A stretch of DNA of 64,000 bases from Phycisphaerae bacterium (lineage in GTDB: Bacteria > Planctomycetota > Phycisphaerae > UBA1845). The notes under the pieces are model-generated. The model saw only the letters and a list, made by a program, of their open reading frames with translations. It was not told the origin of the DNA and did no database searches. The stretch is from positions 1-64,000 of the forward strand of contig JANQQK010000012.1 in assembly GCA_028289375.1 (NCBI GenBank), in the 5' to 3' direction. How positions within the stretch are numbered: position 1 is the first letter of the stretch; each line of letters starts with the position of its first letter. The position numbers and the translations under genes are program-made. This document shows positions 50,428 to 60,265 of this stretch, piece by piece.

Positions 50428-53400
50428 CTACCTGCGAACGCGGATCCGTCGCCGCATCGGCAGCAATCCGAGCATCATGCCCGCAAACGAGATCATGCCC
50501 ATCGTGCCGCATGGTGCACCGCAGTCGGTACCGTCGACCGGTTGACCCGGGGCAGGCTCGTCACCATCCATGTCATCGTCCGGCGTCGGATCGACACAGA
50601 CGTTGCGGAATTCGTCACATGTCTGCTCAGCCGTGCACGGCGCGTCGCCCGTGATGCAACCGCTGGCATCGCACGATTCCTGACCGTTGCAGAACATGCC
50701 GTCGTCGCAATCAAGACAACTGATGCACTGGCTGTTCTCCTCGTCGCAGAACGACTCGGGCAGCGAGCAGGGCGGTCGACCCGACTCACACACATTCGCG
50801 TCGTTACACGTTTCGATGCCGTTGCAGAACAACCCATCGTCGCAGTCGGACCGGCTCGCACATTCAACCACCGTGGACGGACCCGCCGTCGACTGGCCAA
50901 TGGCGAACAGGCTGAAACTGCTCCGCGACGCCCAGAATGTCACGGTCCCACTGCCGATGAAGTAGCCATAATCACCCACGTTGGATGTCGGATTGCTTTC
51001 TCCAACGAAGTTCGTACCGGCAAGTTCCCAAACCGGCGGCGTCACTTCCTCATTCAGGAAGTGCAGATCGAGTTCCGCCGCACCGATTCCGAGATTGTCG
51101 AGGAATGAGTTTGGAACCTGAACCTGAATCACCGCATCGAACGTGTCCGCACGCAGGCCGGACGTCACCCGAATCGTCGTTGGGATGGCGTTGTTGTTGA
51201 GGAAACCGTTGAAGATCGGCGAACCGATCGGTCCCGGCCCATCCACGTTCATCAGAAGCGTCACGCTGACATTCTCGCCCGAGGTGGCCCGGGTGACTTG
51301 AACGACGGCGATCACACGGCCATCGGGTGACGACACCGAAATGCTGGCAGAACCGGCTGTATCGACCGAACCGGTTGACGTGGGACCGTCATCCATGTCC
51401 GCATCGTCGGCATCGTCATCGATCTGATCGTCATCCTGATCATCGTCGCCGTCGTCGCCGGTGTCACCACCACCGCCGCCGCCTCCGCCGCCGCCACCGC
51501 CACCGGTGCCCTGATCGGGGTCGGGTGACGCATCGCAGGGGTTGCCGAATCCGTCGTTGTCGTTGTCGGCCTGATCGGCGTTGGCGATTGTCGGGCAGTT
51601 GTCGACGTCACCACAAACACCGTCATTGTCCGTGTCGTTGTTCGGGTCGGCCGGGCATGTATCACACGCATTGCCCAACCCGTCGCTGTCGCCATCTGCC
51701 TGCCCCTCGTTGTCTGTATTGGGACAGTTGTCGCACGCATCACCGAGCGAATCGCCATCGCTGTTGACCTGATCGGCGTTCGCGATTGTCGGGCAATTGT
51801 CACTCGCATTCGCGACACCATCACCATCAGCATCGACGACCTCCGCGGCAACCGTAATCACGACGGTGCGCGTAGCCGATACGTCCGTCTCAGGATTGGT
51901 GACCGTGAGTGTCGCGGTGAAACTCCCTGCCGACATGTATGAATGGGTCACCTGAATTCCGGACGCTGAACTTCCGTCGCCAAAATCCCAGTCGTACTGC
52001 AGACTCGGATTGTCTTCACCATCCTCGTCTGTCGTGCCCGCGGCATCGAACGTCACGTCAAGCGGCGCATTTCCGCAGGCGTTCGTCGGATTACCATCAG
52101 GACAACTCACCACCAACTGGACCAATAGCTGCGACTGAAGTTGAAGCCCGTCATCAGTAATCGCCAAAGAAATCGGCTCACTGTACGCAGTCCTGCCTGT
52201 CGTCAGGAACGTAAAACGATCCGGTTCGCCACCGTTGCTGCCGTCAGTAAAGCTGTGCACGCGGTAGTTGATCGTCGCGTTACCCTGACTGATACCCGGA
52301 TCCTGCGCGAGAATGAGTGTGTTCTCATCCGGCACCGACAGAATGGTGAAGAACCCCGTGTTGACGCCAGCAGGGCCATCGGTGATGCGAACATGGTCAC
52401 CCGGATTGAACGTCGTGGCATCGAATCCCGGAATCGGCTCCATGTCACGCAGGAAGAATCGACCGTCCTCGGTGCCAACGGAAACCAGACCGGAATTTCC
52501 GCCGAAGATACCCTGCCAGTTGATGCTGAACGAGACCTCACCATTGTCGGTCATTTGAGCCATCAACTGACTCGCCGTCGCCTGGTTCGTCTGCAGCCCG
52601 GAAAGTGACCCTTCGATCGAGAATATCTCGGCACCCGGCGTCGACGCATCGACGCACGTCAGCGTCCAGTTTTCAAGGAGGGCAGCCTCGTTATCAACAC
52701 TGTTGACCACCACGCTGCCACGCCCACGGTTCGAGAACGCGGCACGCGACTCGGACGAACTCGGCTCCTGCCCATCAGGCGTCGAACCCGGTATCAGGCG
52801 GGCGTAGAAGTAAAAGATCCCATCGCCATCAAACTCAATAAGCGGAATCTCTATCGAACCCTCTATGAAACCGGGTTCCTTCTCGGTGAATGTTGCAGCC
52901 ACCTCGCCATCGTAACCCATGGCATCATCATCGATGTAGAATTCGATATCCGTGCTGCCCGTGAAGTCAAACGCCTCGAAGCTCAGGATGTAATTGTCAC
53001 CCACAATCTGCCCGCCCGGCGGTTCGACAAACTTCAACTCAGGCACCAGACGCGGCTCCCAAAGAAACGTCACCACGGATCGGTCAGATTCCTGCACAAT
53101 GTTCGTAACGGACAGACCACTGCGATTGTCGCGGAAATTGGAGCTTGGAACGGTGTCCTCATTCCATAGGTCGCCAGCCGAGAAAGCGTCGCCCGCATTT
53201 CCGGCAAAATTGGTCCCGCCGTCGGCCTGGACAATCTCGAACGGAAAGTTCGGCGCGACCATCTGCGGTGTCGCCAATGCCTCATCATTCGCGAACCCCT
53301 TGGTTTGCATGATCAACATACCCTGCCCAGGGGCGTACCTTGAGAAGTTGACTTCATCCGGAATCATCTGATTCGTCAGACGCCAGAACCAGAATTGCTC

Positions 53401-56400
53401 ATCATTGTTCAGTTCGTCGGGATTCGTGAAGAAGTACACCGACTGGTTCGGATCAAACGCATAGTCGTTCAGGACGACAGCCTGCTCCACTCCAGGTACA
53501 AGCATCGACGTCAGATCGCGAGGCTGAATCCATGGATCATGCGGGTAGTGGCGGCTCCCACTTAGGTCAAAGCTCTTCAACGTTGGGGCGGGATGGGTAA
53601 ACGAACCAGCGGCCATGATGTCCCACGGGCCAACCGGAACGTCCTCGAATGGAGGATTGGTGTACGTATGGTAATCGTACAGATCCGGGTAACCTTCCCA
53701 AACATGGAAGAACTCATGGGCCATCAACTCCTTGAGAAATCCGTTGCTGGCCACTCCAGTCTCACCAATTGAGCCAACAGCGGCTGCAAAATCGGAAAAC
53801 TGAATCAACCCGTAATCCAGACCTGATTCAAACTCATCGCCGGTGGCGATATCAACGCCCGTGTCCGGCGGAAGGTCGCGAACCTGGATGGGCAAATCCA
53901 TCGCAGGTGCGGGCAGCGTAAACAGATCGCGCCCGCCGGCAATGGAATTCGGCGGAAACAGATCCGGGCTGAGGATCAGCGTCCCGTAGACGAACCGCTC
54001 CTGAAACGCCAGCGTGACCCCCGGCGTAAAGAGGTCAGACGTGCGCTCGCGCACCACCGACCACGTATCCCAATCTGTCGTTGCATCCAGCGCCGCGACT
54101 GCGTCCTCCATCATGCGACGACGGTTGAAGGGGTAGACACTGCCGGGACCGCCATCGTTTGGCGTCGAAATGTATTCGTCGTAGGCGTAGTTCTCTGTTC
54201 CCCGGGCTCGTGTTTCGCCGGTATCAAGAAGCCCGTCAAAGTTGATATCACGCTTTAGAATGTCCGGTGGAACAGGGTTGCACGGTGGAAGACCATTGGG
54301 CGGAAACATCGGCCCATTCGGATCACAAACACATGGCTCGGTTGCACCCGAATCAAGACACGCAGGATCGAACGGTTCAAGAAACTGACGCGTCGGTGGA
54401 AGATCCTTCGCCCACGTGAGGTACTCCAATGTGAGCACGTTTCCACCATCATATCCGCCGCTGCCATGGACATTGAATGCAAGCGGACCGGCAGGCGGAA
54501 TCACCCCATCGCCGCCACCAGAGCCCGAACCAATGCCCGATCCGTCACCGATGTCGGCACCGAACGCCGCAAAAGGACCGAAGTCCATATCAACCGGCTC
54601 AACCGCACTGCCCGAAGTCACCTCGCCCAACCGACCGTCACCGCCGTAGGAAATTCCGGACTTGTCGATGGCGTGATAGATCGACGATGGAAGATCATCA
54701 AATTCCGCAGGCCCATCATACCAGATGCGATTTCGATCGGGAAAAACCTCCCAACTCGTCTCACTTGTTGGGTCTGCAGTGGTGATGACGCCGTTTTCGT
54801 CAACCACGCTCCCATCTCCAATGCAGACAACCTCGGTCACCGATGGGGCGTTACACGGCACCGCGGTACGTCCCGCCGGCGGCATGTTCGCAAAGCACAT
54901 CTTCGGATTCGAAAGGTCGCCCTCTGTGCAGGTGATCAGCGATTCCGGATCTGGCTGTGTCAGCAAGGGAAAGTCGGGATTGGGCTCGACGAATTGTGCC
55001 GTGCAGATGTCGTTCGTATCGACAGTCTCCTGAGGAGGACACGAGCCATCGGGGAGTGCAAGGATGGCGGAAGAGCCTCCGGCATTGGGTGCGAACGGGA
55101 TTTCCTGGAACGTATTCAGCGGGTTATTCGTGCCGGTTGCGTTACTGGGATCAAACTCCGTAAGCCGCGGAACGGCATTGCCCTCAGGCCACCTCGGTGC
55201 GATCGGTGACGGCGGAACGGGGAATGGCGCATCTGTACCAAGCGCGGACGGACTGAAGCCGGCGGACACGTGCTTGTCTTCCCAATACGCATCCCACCAG
55301 TCATAACCCTCCCAATTATGAAAGACCAACCCACCACCACATTCTGGCGTCGCAAGACATGCGTTTTCCGCCTGAGGAATGCACGGCGAACCTTCCAACG
55401 GACCGCCGACGCATGAACCGGCCACGCACTCGCCAAATTCAACACATGGATAGTCGTCAGCGACACTGCATGGCTGCCCGATGCGGCCACCACTAATGCA
55501 AACACCATCAACACATTCTCCCTGGTCCACGCACGTCAGTGCATCGTCAGGGTCGCAGAACGCACCAGCATTGGGACCGTCGAGGCATACATTGCCCGGC
55601 GGCGGGGAAGTGAATCCGGAGACGCGGTCGAGCGGACCCGGACGACGTTGGTACTTCGTGTTCCCGACATCGGTCCAGCGATCCGCACCGTCGTATTGGC
55701 CGTTGCCGAAACGCCCCATGAACCCGGAACCTGCATTGAATGTGAAAACAGGCATAGGACCACTATCGTCGACGTTCAGCAGGTTCGGTCGTCCAAGGTT
55801 GCTTCCCACGTAATTGGCACGAATGTAGCGTTCAGCCCACAATCGCGAGCCGATCGCCGCGGGCGGATCCATCGCGGTGAAGCCCGATTCCTGACCGGCC
55901 ACACACTGAAGATCGCCGGCTTCGCAATTGCGGTAGCTTGGGTCAAGTCGGACCCAGCTGCCCACGCTGTCCACGTAGACACGCAGGAAATCCTCAAACG
56001 GCTCGGGGAATGAGTATCCGCCGCTTGAGTCAAAGTCGTCGAACTCATCCTCGCCGCGAATCATGTCAGCCCCGCAGCAGAAATCAGCTGGGATTAGTTC
56101 GTTCGTTGGCATGCCGTCTTTATCGAACACCGGCGGGCACATAACTTCGGGGTCTTCGGTCGGCAGTTCCTGAACACATTCGTGCAGGGCGTCATAGCGG
56201 GCGTCGCCATCAAGATCCAAGAACCGTTCACCCGGCGTCCAGATTCCATCAGCAAATCCCTCTGAACGCGCAACCACGGCACTCGATGGATTCGCGGCAG
56301 TTCCGGTGGTGCCCGGTTCCCCCCCCAAGCTGCCGTTGTAGTCGACGAAGATCATCTGCTCGGATTCGTCGAATCGCTCGCCGTCAAACGGATCAAATTC

Positions 56401-56802
56401 ACCCGTCTGGTTCAGATCAATGAACGGCAGTGTTTTGGTTGGATCGGTCAGCGGAAGATCCGAGTCAGGATCCTCCACACCCGCGGGGATTTGCGGAAGG
56501 GCAGGCCATGGCAACTCGACGGGACCAAAGACTTCGCCGCTAATGGACACTTGGCCATAGGAGACTTCGTTCCAGTATTCATGGAACGAGTCGATGTTCG
56601 GATCAATGCGGTCAAAGTACTCAGCAACAACGGCCGCACGATCACCAGCGAATGCCTGCACGTATTCCGTCGGATCTTGATCTACCGGAGCGGACTTGAT
56701 CGGCACGCCGAGGATCACGACAAACTTGCGGTCAGCAGCCCTCGCGTCCAGGCCTGTGAAAAACCCACCAAACACCAACGCCAAAATCAACGCGCGCTTC
56801 AT
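50428..56802 (-). CDS. Giant M6-like secreted metalloprotease with PKD, TSP3 repeats and Cys-Gly anchor
   Basis: 2124 residues from ATG 56802 (AAGG 8 bases upstream; the tracked GTG is 12 codons earlier). Signal peptide ends 'DARAADRK'. The zinc site 'ELMAHEFFHVWEGYPDLYDY' (HExxH) lies near residue 1029 and is followed by 'GPWDIMAAGS', the Met-turn of M6/immune-inhibitor-A proteases. A PKD domain follows at about 1580-1650 ('YDWDFGDGSS'). Then come TSP3 repeats (1650-1760), a 13-Gly run, an Asp-rich linker, the shared pre-anchor module, Cys-rich 'CDDGLFCNG' repeats and 'GAPCGTMGMISF' plus a span plus RRRIRVRR. The last gene on its transcript, with a clear terminator. Confidence 0.85.
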   Translation of the reverse strand: MKRALILALVFGGFFTGLDARAADRKFVVILGVPIKSAPVDQDPTEYVQAFAGDRAAVVAEYFDRIDPNIDSFHEYWNEVSYGQVSISGEVFGPVELPWPALPQIPAGVEDPDSDLPLTDPTKTLPFIDLNQTGEFDPFDGERFDESEQMIFVDYNGSLGGEPGTTGTAANPSSAVVARSEGFADGIWTPGERFLDLDGDARYDALHECVQELPTEDPEVMCPPVFDKDGMPTNELIPADFCCGADMIRGEDEFDDFDSSGGYSFPEPFEDFLRVYVDSVGSWVRLDPSYRNCEAGDLQCVAGQESGFTAMDPPAAIGSRLWAERYIRANYVGSNLGRPNLLNVDDSGPMPVFTFNAGSGFMGRFGNGQYDGADRWTDVGNTKYQRRPGPLDRVSGFTSPPPGNVCLDGPNAGAFCDPDDALTCVDQGECVDGVCISGGRIGQPCSVADDYPCVEFGECVAGSCVGGPLEGSPCIPQAENACLATPECGGGLVFHNWEGYDWWDAYWEDKHVSAGFSPSALGTDAPFPVPPSPIAPRWPEGNAVPRLTEFDPSNATGTNNPLNTFQEIPFAPNAGGSSAILALPDGSCPPQETVDTNDICTAQFVEPNPDFPLLTQPDPESLITCTEGDLSNPKMCFANMPPAGRTAVPCNAPSVTEVVCIGDGSVVDENGVITTADPTSETSWEVFPDRNRIWYDGPAEFDDLPSSIYHAIDKSGISYGGDGRLGEVTSGSAVEPVDMDFGPFAAFGADIGDGSGIGSGSGGGDGVIPPAGPLAFNVHGSGGYDGGNVLTLEYLTWAKDLPPTRQFLEPFDPACLDSGATEPCVCDPNGPMFPPNGLPPCNPVPPDILKRDINFDGLLDTGETRARGTENYAYDEYISTPNDGGPGSVYPFNRRRMMEDAVAALDATTDWDTWSVVRERTSDLFTPGVTLAFQERFVYGTLILSPDLFPPNSIAGGRDLFTLPAPAMDLPIQVRDLPPDTGVDIATGDEFESGLDYGLIQFSDFAAAVGSIGETGVASNGFLKELMAHEFFHVWEGYPDLYDYHTYTNPPFEDVPVGPWDIMAAGSFTHPAPTLKSFDLSGSRHYPHDPWIQPRDLTSMLVPGVEQAVVLNDYAFDPNQSVYFFTNPDELNNDEQFWFWRLTNQMIPDEVNFSRYAPGQGMLIMQTKGFANDEALATPQMVAPNFPFEIVQADGGTNFAGNAGDAFSAGDLWNEDTVPSSNFRDNRSGLSVTNIVQESDRSVVTFLWEPRLVPELKFVEPPGGQIVGDNYILSFEAFDFTGSTDIEFYIDDDAMGYDGEVAATFTEKEPGFIEGSIEIPLIEFDGDGIFYFYARLIPGSTPDGQEPSSSESRAAFSNRGRGSVVVNSVDNEAALLENWTLTCVDASTPGAEIFSIEGSLSGLQTNQATASQLMAQMTDNGEVSFSINWQGIFGGNSGLVSVGTEDGRFFLRDMEPIPGFDATTFNPGDHVRITDGPAGVNTGFFTILSVPDENTLILAQDPGISQGNATINYRVHSFTDGSNGGEPDRFTFLTTGRTAYSEPISLAITDDGLQLQSQLLVQLVVSCPDGNPTNACGNAPLDVTFDAAGTTDEDGEDNPSLQYDWDFGDGSSASGIQVTHSYMSAGSFTATLTVTNPETDVSATRTVVITVAAEVVDADGDGVANASDNCPTIANADQVNSDGDSLGDACDNCPNTDNEGQADGDSDGLGNACDTCPADPNNDTDNDGVCGDVDNCPTIANADQADNDNDGFGNPCDASPDPDQGTGGGGGGGGGGGGGDTGDDGDDDQDDDQIDDDADDADMDDGPTSTGSVDTAGSASISVSSPDGRVIAVVQVTRATSGENVSVTLLMNVDGPGPIGSPIFNGFLNNNAIPTTIRVTSGLRADTFDAVIQVQVPNSFLDNLGIGAAELDLHFLNEEVTPPVWELAGTNFVGESNPTSNVGDYGYFIGSGTVTFWASRSSFSLFAIGQSTAGPSTVVECASRSDCDDGLFCNGIETCNDANVCESGRPPCSLPESFCDEENSQCISCLDCDDGMFCNGQESCDASGCITGDAPCTAEQTCDEFRNVCVDPTPDDDMDGDEPAPGQPVDGTDCGAPCGTMGMISFAGMMLGLLPMRRRIRVRR

Positions 56803-57389
56803 GGACGCTGCCTTTCCTGTGAGGAACATCTCAATCACCTATCCATTCGCGGACCTGCCGGCACATTCAATTCCGGCATACCGCCACCGATCCCGAAAGC
56901 GGAATCATCATCCAAGGCTCGCAACCCGTCGTACCGCCTTCGCGGCGGCACTTGTTTCTTAGTCCGGTGCTGTCCGTGTCGCTGCCTTATCGCATTCTAA
57001 GCGCCCGAACTCCCTGCACAAAGCGGTGCAGTTTCCGACTCCGGAATCAGGCACATCGAAACGCCGAAGTCGACCCAGAGCCAAAGGCTCGGCCCAGGCC
57101 GACAGACGTTTGATCATCGTATCACCGCACAACGCCGCGGAAAAGCACTTTCTCGCTCCTGAAACGATAACCGGGCGAGCCTAAACCGTTTCGCGTCCGA
57201 TACATAGGTCACCGGCATCAACCTCAGTCAGCATTACCGGACGCCAAATGTCCGCCAAGTGCCGAACGTCCCGATCCCGAACCGACCCGGAGAACTCCCT
57301 GCAGTTTTCGCATTGTCACTGAATCAGCAAACCAGCCGCCGGAAAACGCACAACGCCCTCTGTTATGGGTCCGGCAACGCCGTCGATTC
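56803..57389. other. Intergenic region; no gene supported
   Basis: 587 bases between the start of the metalloprotease gene and the stop of the RND gene, both on the minus strand. It should hold the protease promoter. Track ORFs here (56491-57000, 57259-57450) are antisense or random. No clear repeat or hairpin beyond short chance pairs. Confidence 0.5.
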
Positions 57390-60119
57390 TTACACCAAAT
57401 CCCGCAGATTCGTTGATCGATCCACTTGGCGATCTGTCTGCGACCGGTAGAGCAGCGCCAGCAACGCGGGCAGCACCAGCAACGTCGCCAACAGACACGT
57501 CAGAACGCTGAGCATCAGCAGCCCGCCGAGTCGCGCATTCGCCGGAACCTGCGAGAAGATCAGCACGCCGAATCCGACGGCGATGGCGACGGCATCGATG
57601 ATCACGGCTGGTCCGGTCGACACAACCGCCTTTGCGATCGCAGACGGGCCATCGACCCCGGTCTCCTCGCGATACGCGCCAAACCGTTCGCTCAAATGAA
57701 TGGCGAAGTCCACGCCGATCCCAAGCGTCATCCCGGCGAACATCGACGTCGCCACGCCCAGCGGAATGCCAAACCAACCCATGGCAGCGAAGTTGCCCGC
57801 GACCGCCAATCCGCACGGAACGATGCAGAGAAATCCCCGTCGCCACGAGTGGCCCATCACGGCCGTCACCAGGAAAATGCCAACAAACGATCCGCCCAGC
57901 GACAGCAACTGCGTCTGGACGATCGCCCCGATCAATGTCTGACTCACCGCCACGTCGCCGGCAAGATCGATCGTCAAACCCGAAGGGCGAAGATGCTCCG
58001 ATTCGTACTCGCGAATCGCCGTGATCAGGGCATCCACATCCCGAAAGTTCGCGTCCTTGAGGTAGATCGTCGTCAACGCCTGCGCATGATCCGGCGACAG
58101 CAGTTGCCGCATGCGCTCCGCGCCGCGGATGCGCTCGTACTGCTCCCAAACCCATTCCGCCTTCTCCGCAGTCGCCGGCAAGCGTCGCTCCTCTCGCTTC
58201 AACCCCATGGCCATGAGGTTCGTCGTGCGCGCGTAGGAGGCGGTTCCGATGACCCCGCCGACGGTCAGGGCATCCTGCTCGCCGAGAAAACGCTCGAACG
58301 CCTGGATCTTCTCAAGCACCGGTGGCTTCATGAATGGTTGGATTGCGATTCGGTACGCGATCGAATCATCGTCACGCGCTTGCAGGGCAAACGGCAGTCG
58401 CCCCTTCTTTTTGTCAATGTGCAACACCACCGTTTCGCCGACCCGGTCAGCCGAGGTGACCCGTCCCGCTCGAATCCCGACACCCCTCATCCGGCCATCA
58501 TCCGGACCAGCCACGCGCTCATTCCGAAGCACAACGAGTGCATCGATCCACTCTTCGACCGATACGTCCGGTGGGTCGCGCAGCACGATCGCATGATTTT
58601 GCACATCTTCCCGCGCGAACGTCCCCCCAAATCGCAACCCCTCACCCGTGACCCGCGCAAGCAAAAGATGCGTACCCAGAAAATGCTCATTGAAGAACGT
58701 GGTCGCCTCGTGGAAACCACTCTCAGGGGCAAACCCGTTGATCCAACTATCCTGCACCTCAACCTTGGCAACCCCTCGCCACAAGGGAAACGCCGCAACG
58801 CCAACCGCAATCAGCACCCACCAGCGGATCCGCACGCCCAAAGTCGCCACCGCACCAAGCACGGACCTACCGCTCGGATGCTGCTGCGTCGAGCCTCCCC
58901 GAAACCACCGCGCCGGAATGATCGACAGCATCGCCGGCACCGCCGTCAGCGAAAACACCATGCAGTACACAATGCCCAGCGACGTCATCAGCCCAAACGC
59001 CCGTACCGGCACCTGATCCGAGAGGCCAAACGACAGGAACGCAATCGCCGTCGTCACCGACGTCTTCATCACCGGTGGCCGCATCTCGTCCATCGCGCAC
59101 TCAAGCGCACGCCGGTCATCGTCCTCGCCTTCGCGCAGTCGCCGTCGGTAGTGCGAGAAAATGTGAATCTCGTCCGCCACACCGATCGCCGTCAGAATCA
59201 CCGGCATCACCGCAATCGTCAGATAGACCGGCACGCCCAGCCAACCCATCATGCCGAACACAAATGCCAGACACGCCCCGACCTCGATCAAAGGCAAAAC
59301 CGCTGCCGTCACGCTGCGAAACCCGATGGCAAAGACCATCACGAGCACCAGCATCGCCACCGGCACCAGACCAATCCGACGAATGATCTGTCGCAACGAT
59401 GGCGTCTCATCCGATGCGTCAGCGAACGTCTCGACCCCAAGCAGCGACGTCGGCACGCCCAGATCTTCGAGAATGTGCGACCCCAACAACGCCTCAGCCA
59501 CCGGTGCCCCGATCACGTCGATCCGCTCAGGACCCGATTCGCGACGCGAGACAATCCGCAGAATCGATCGGTACGCCTCGGTCCGATCGAATTCAGGCGG
59601 AACGCCGACGAAGATGGCCGCACTCTTCCCGTCGTGCGACAACACCGTCCCGCGGTACAACCCAATCGCGTAGACATCACCGCGCACCCTGGCCAGCTCA
59701 CGCTGCGTCGTCGGCAACGGTTCGAGCAACCGACGGTTCTTCAGCGTGCCGCTGCGAACACGATGACTGTATTCGGTCGCCAGGCTCGACACGTGATGCG
59801 GTTCGATCCCGTCGAGCGCGATGATCTCGTCGGTCAGTTCCTGGATCACTCGGATCGTGCCGGCGTTGAAGATGCCCGTCCCGCTGACATCCGGGATACC
59901 GTCCGCCCGGATCAGAACGACGATGACATCCTCGGTCAGAAATGCATCACGAATCTCGCGATCGAGCGCCAATTCCGGGCGAACCGGCGGAATCAGGGCA
60001 TGACCATCCGTCCGCAGTTCCAGCCGCAGAGCACCCGGCACAGCCATCGCGACCACCACCAGCGTCAGCAGCAGCGTCACCCATGGTCGGTTGATGGCGA
60101 ATTGATGCAGATGTGCCAA
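57390..60119 (-). CDS. RND superfamily (MMPL-type) exporter
   Basis: 909 residues with two repeats of a periplasmic loop plus membrane-span bundle. Span 1 is 'PWVTLLLTLVVVAMAVPGAL'. First bundle about 240-400 contains 'AIGVADEIHIFSHYRRRL' and 'MKTSVTTAIAFLSFGLS'. Second bundle about 750-890 contains 'GIGVDFAIHLSERF', the typical RND G-x-x-x-D-(F/Y) helix, and ends 'LLVLPALLALLY'. MMPL-type RND pumps move lipids, hopanoids or drugs, driven by protons. No membrane-fusion or outer-membrane partner is adjacent. An AraC-family gene is divergent, 146 bases away. The 944-codon plus-strand ORF over it is antisense. Confidence 0.92.
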   Translation of the reverse strand: MAHLHQFAINRPWVTLLLTLVVVAMAVPGALRLELRTDGHALIPPVRPELALDREIRDAFLTEDVIVVLIRADGIPDVSGTGIFNAGTIRVIQELTDEIIALDGIEPHHVSSLATEYSHRVRSGTLKNRRLLEPLPTTQRELARVRGDVYAIGLYRGTVLSHDGKSAAIFVGVPPEFDRTEAYRSILRIVSRRESGPERIDVIGAPVAEALLGSHILEDLGVPTSLLGVETFADASDETPSLRQIIRRIGLVPVAMLVLVMVFAIGFRSVTAAVLPLIEVGACLAFVFGMMGWLGVPVYLTIAVMPVILTAIGVADEIHIFSHYRRRLREGEDDDRRALECAMDEMRPPVMKTSVTTAIAFLSFGLSDQVPVRAFGLMTSLGIVYCMVFSLTAVPAMLSIIPARWFRGGSTQQHPSGRSVLGAVATLGVRIRWWVLIAVGVAAFPLWRGVAKVEVQDSWINGFAPESGFHEATTFFNEHFLGTHLLLARVTGEGLRFGGTFAREDVQNHAIVLRDPPDVSVEEWIDALVVLRNERVAGPDDGRMRGVGIRAGRVTSADRVGETVVLHIDKKKGRLPFALQARDDDSIAYRIAIQPFMKPPVLEKIQAFERFLGEQDALTVGGVIGTASYARTTNLMAMGLKREERRLPATAEKAEWVWEQYERIRGAERMRQLLSPDHAQALTTIYLKDANFRDVDALITAIREYESEHLRPSGLTIDLAGDVAVSQTLIGAIVQTQLLSLGGSFVGIFLVTAVMGHSWRRGFLCIVPCGLAVAGNFAAMGWFGIPLGVATSMFAGMTLGIGVDFAIHLSERFGAYREETGVDGPSAIAKAVVSTGPAVIIDAVAIAVGFGVLIFSQVPANARLGGLLMLSVLTCLLATLLVLPALLALLYRSQTDRQVDRSTNLRDLV

Positions 60120-60265
60120 TCTCGATCCTCACAGGCAGCAGGGCGGTTCCATCCGATGGTCAGATACTCCCGCAGCAACCGACGCATGACAAGTTGCATT
60201 CGGTCGCATTTTCGGCGCGGCCTGACGCGCATCAGACGGTACGATGGTCACCGAGGATAGCTGTC

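Noticed and set aside
51440-51520. CCG/CCA trinucleotide run, considered as a structural DNA repeat
   Set aside because: It encodes the 13-glycine linker of the metalloprotease on the minus strand and is explained by coding.
57426-60260. 944-codon plus-strand ORF
   Set aside because: Arg/His/Gln-rich antisense reading of the RND gene; no recognisable domains, and the opposite strand encodes a clear membrane transporter.
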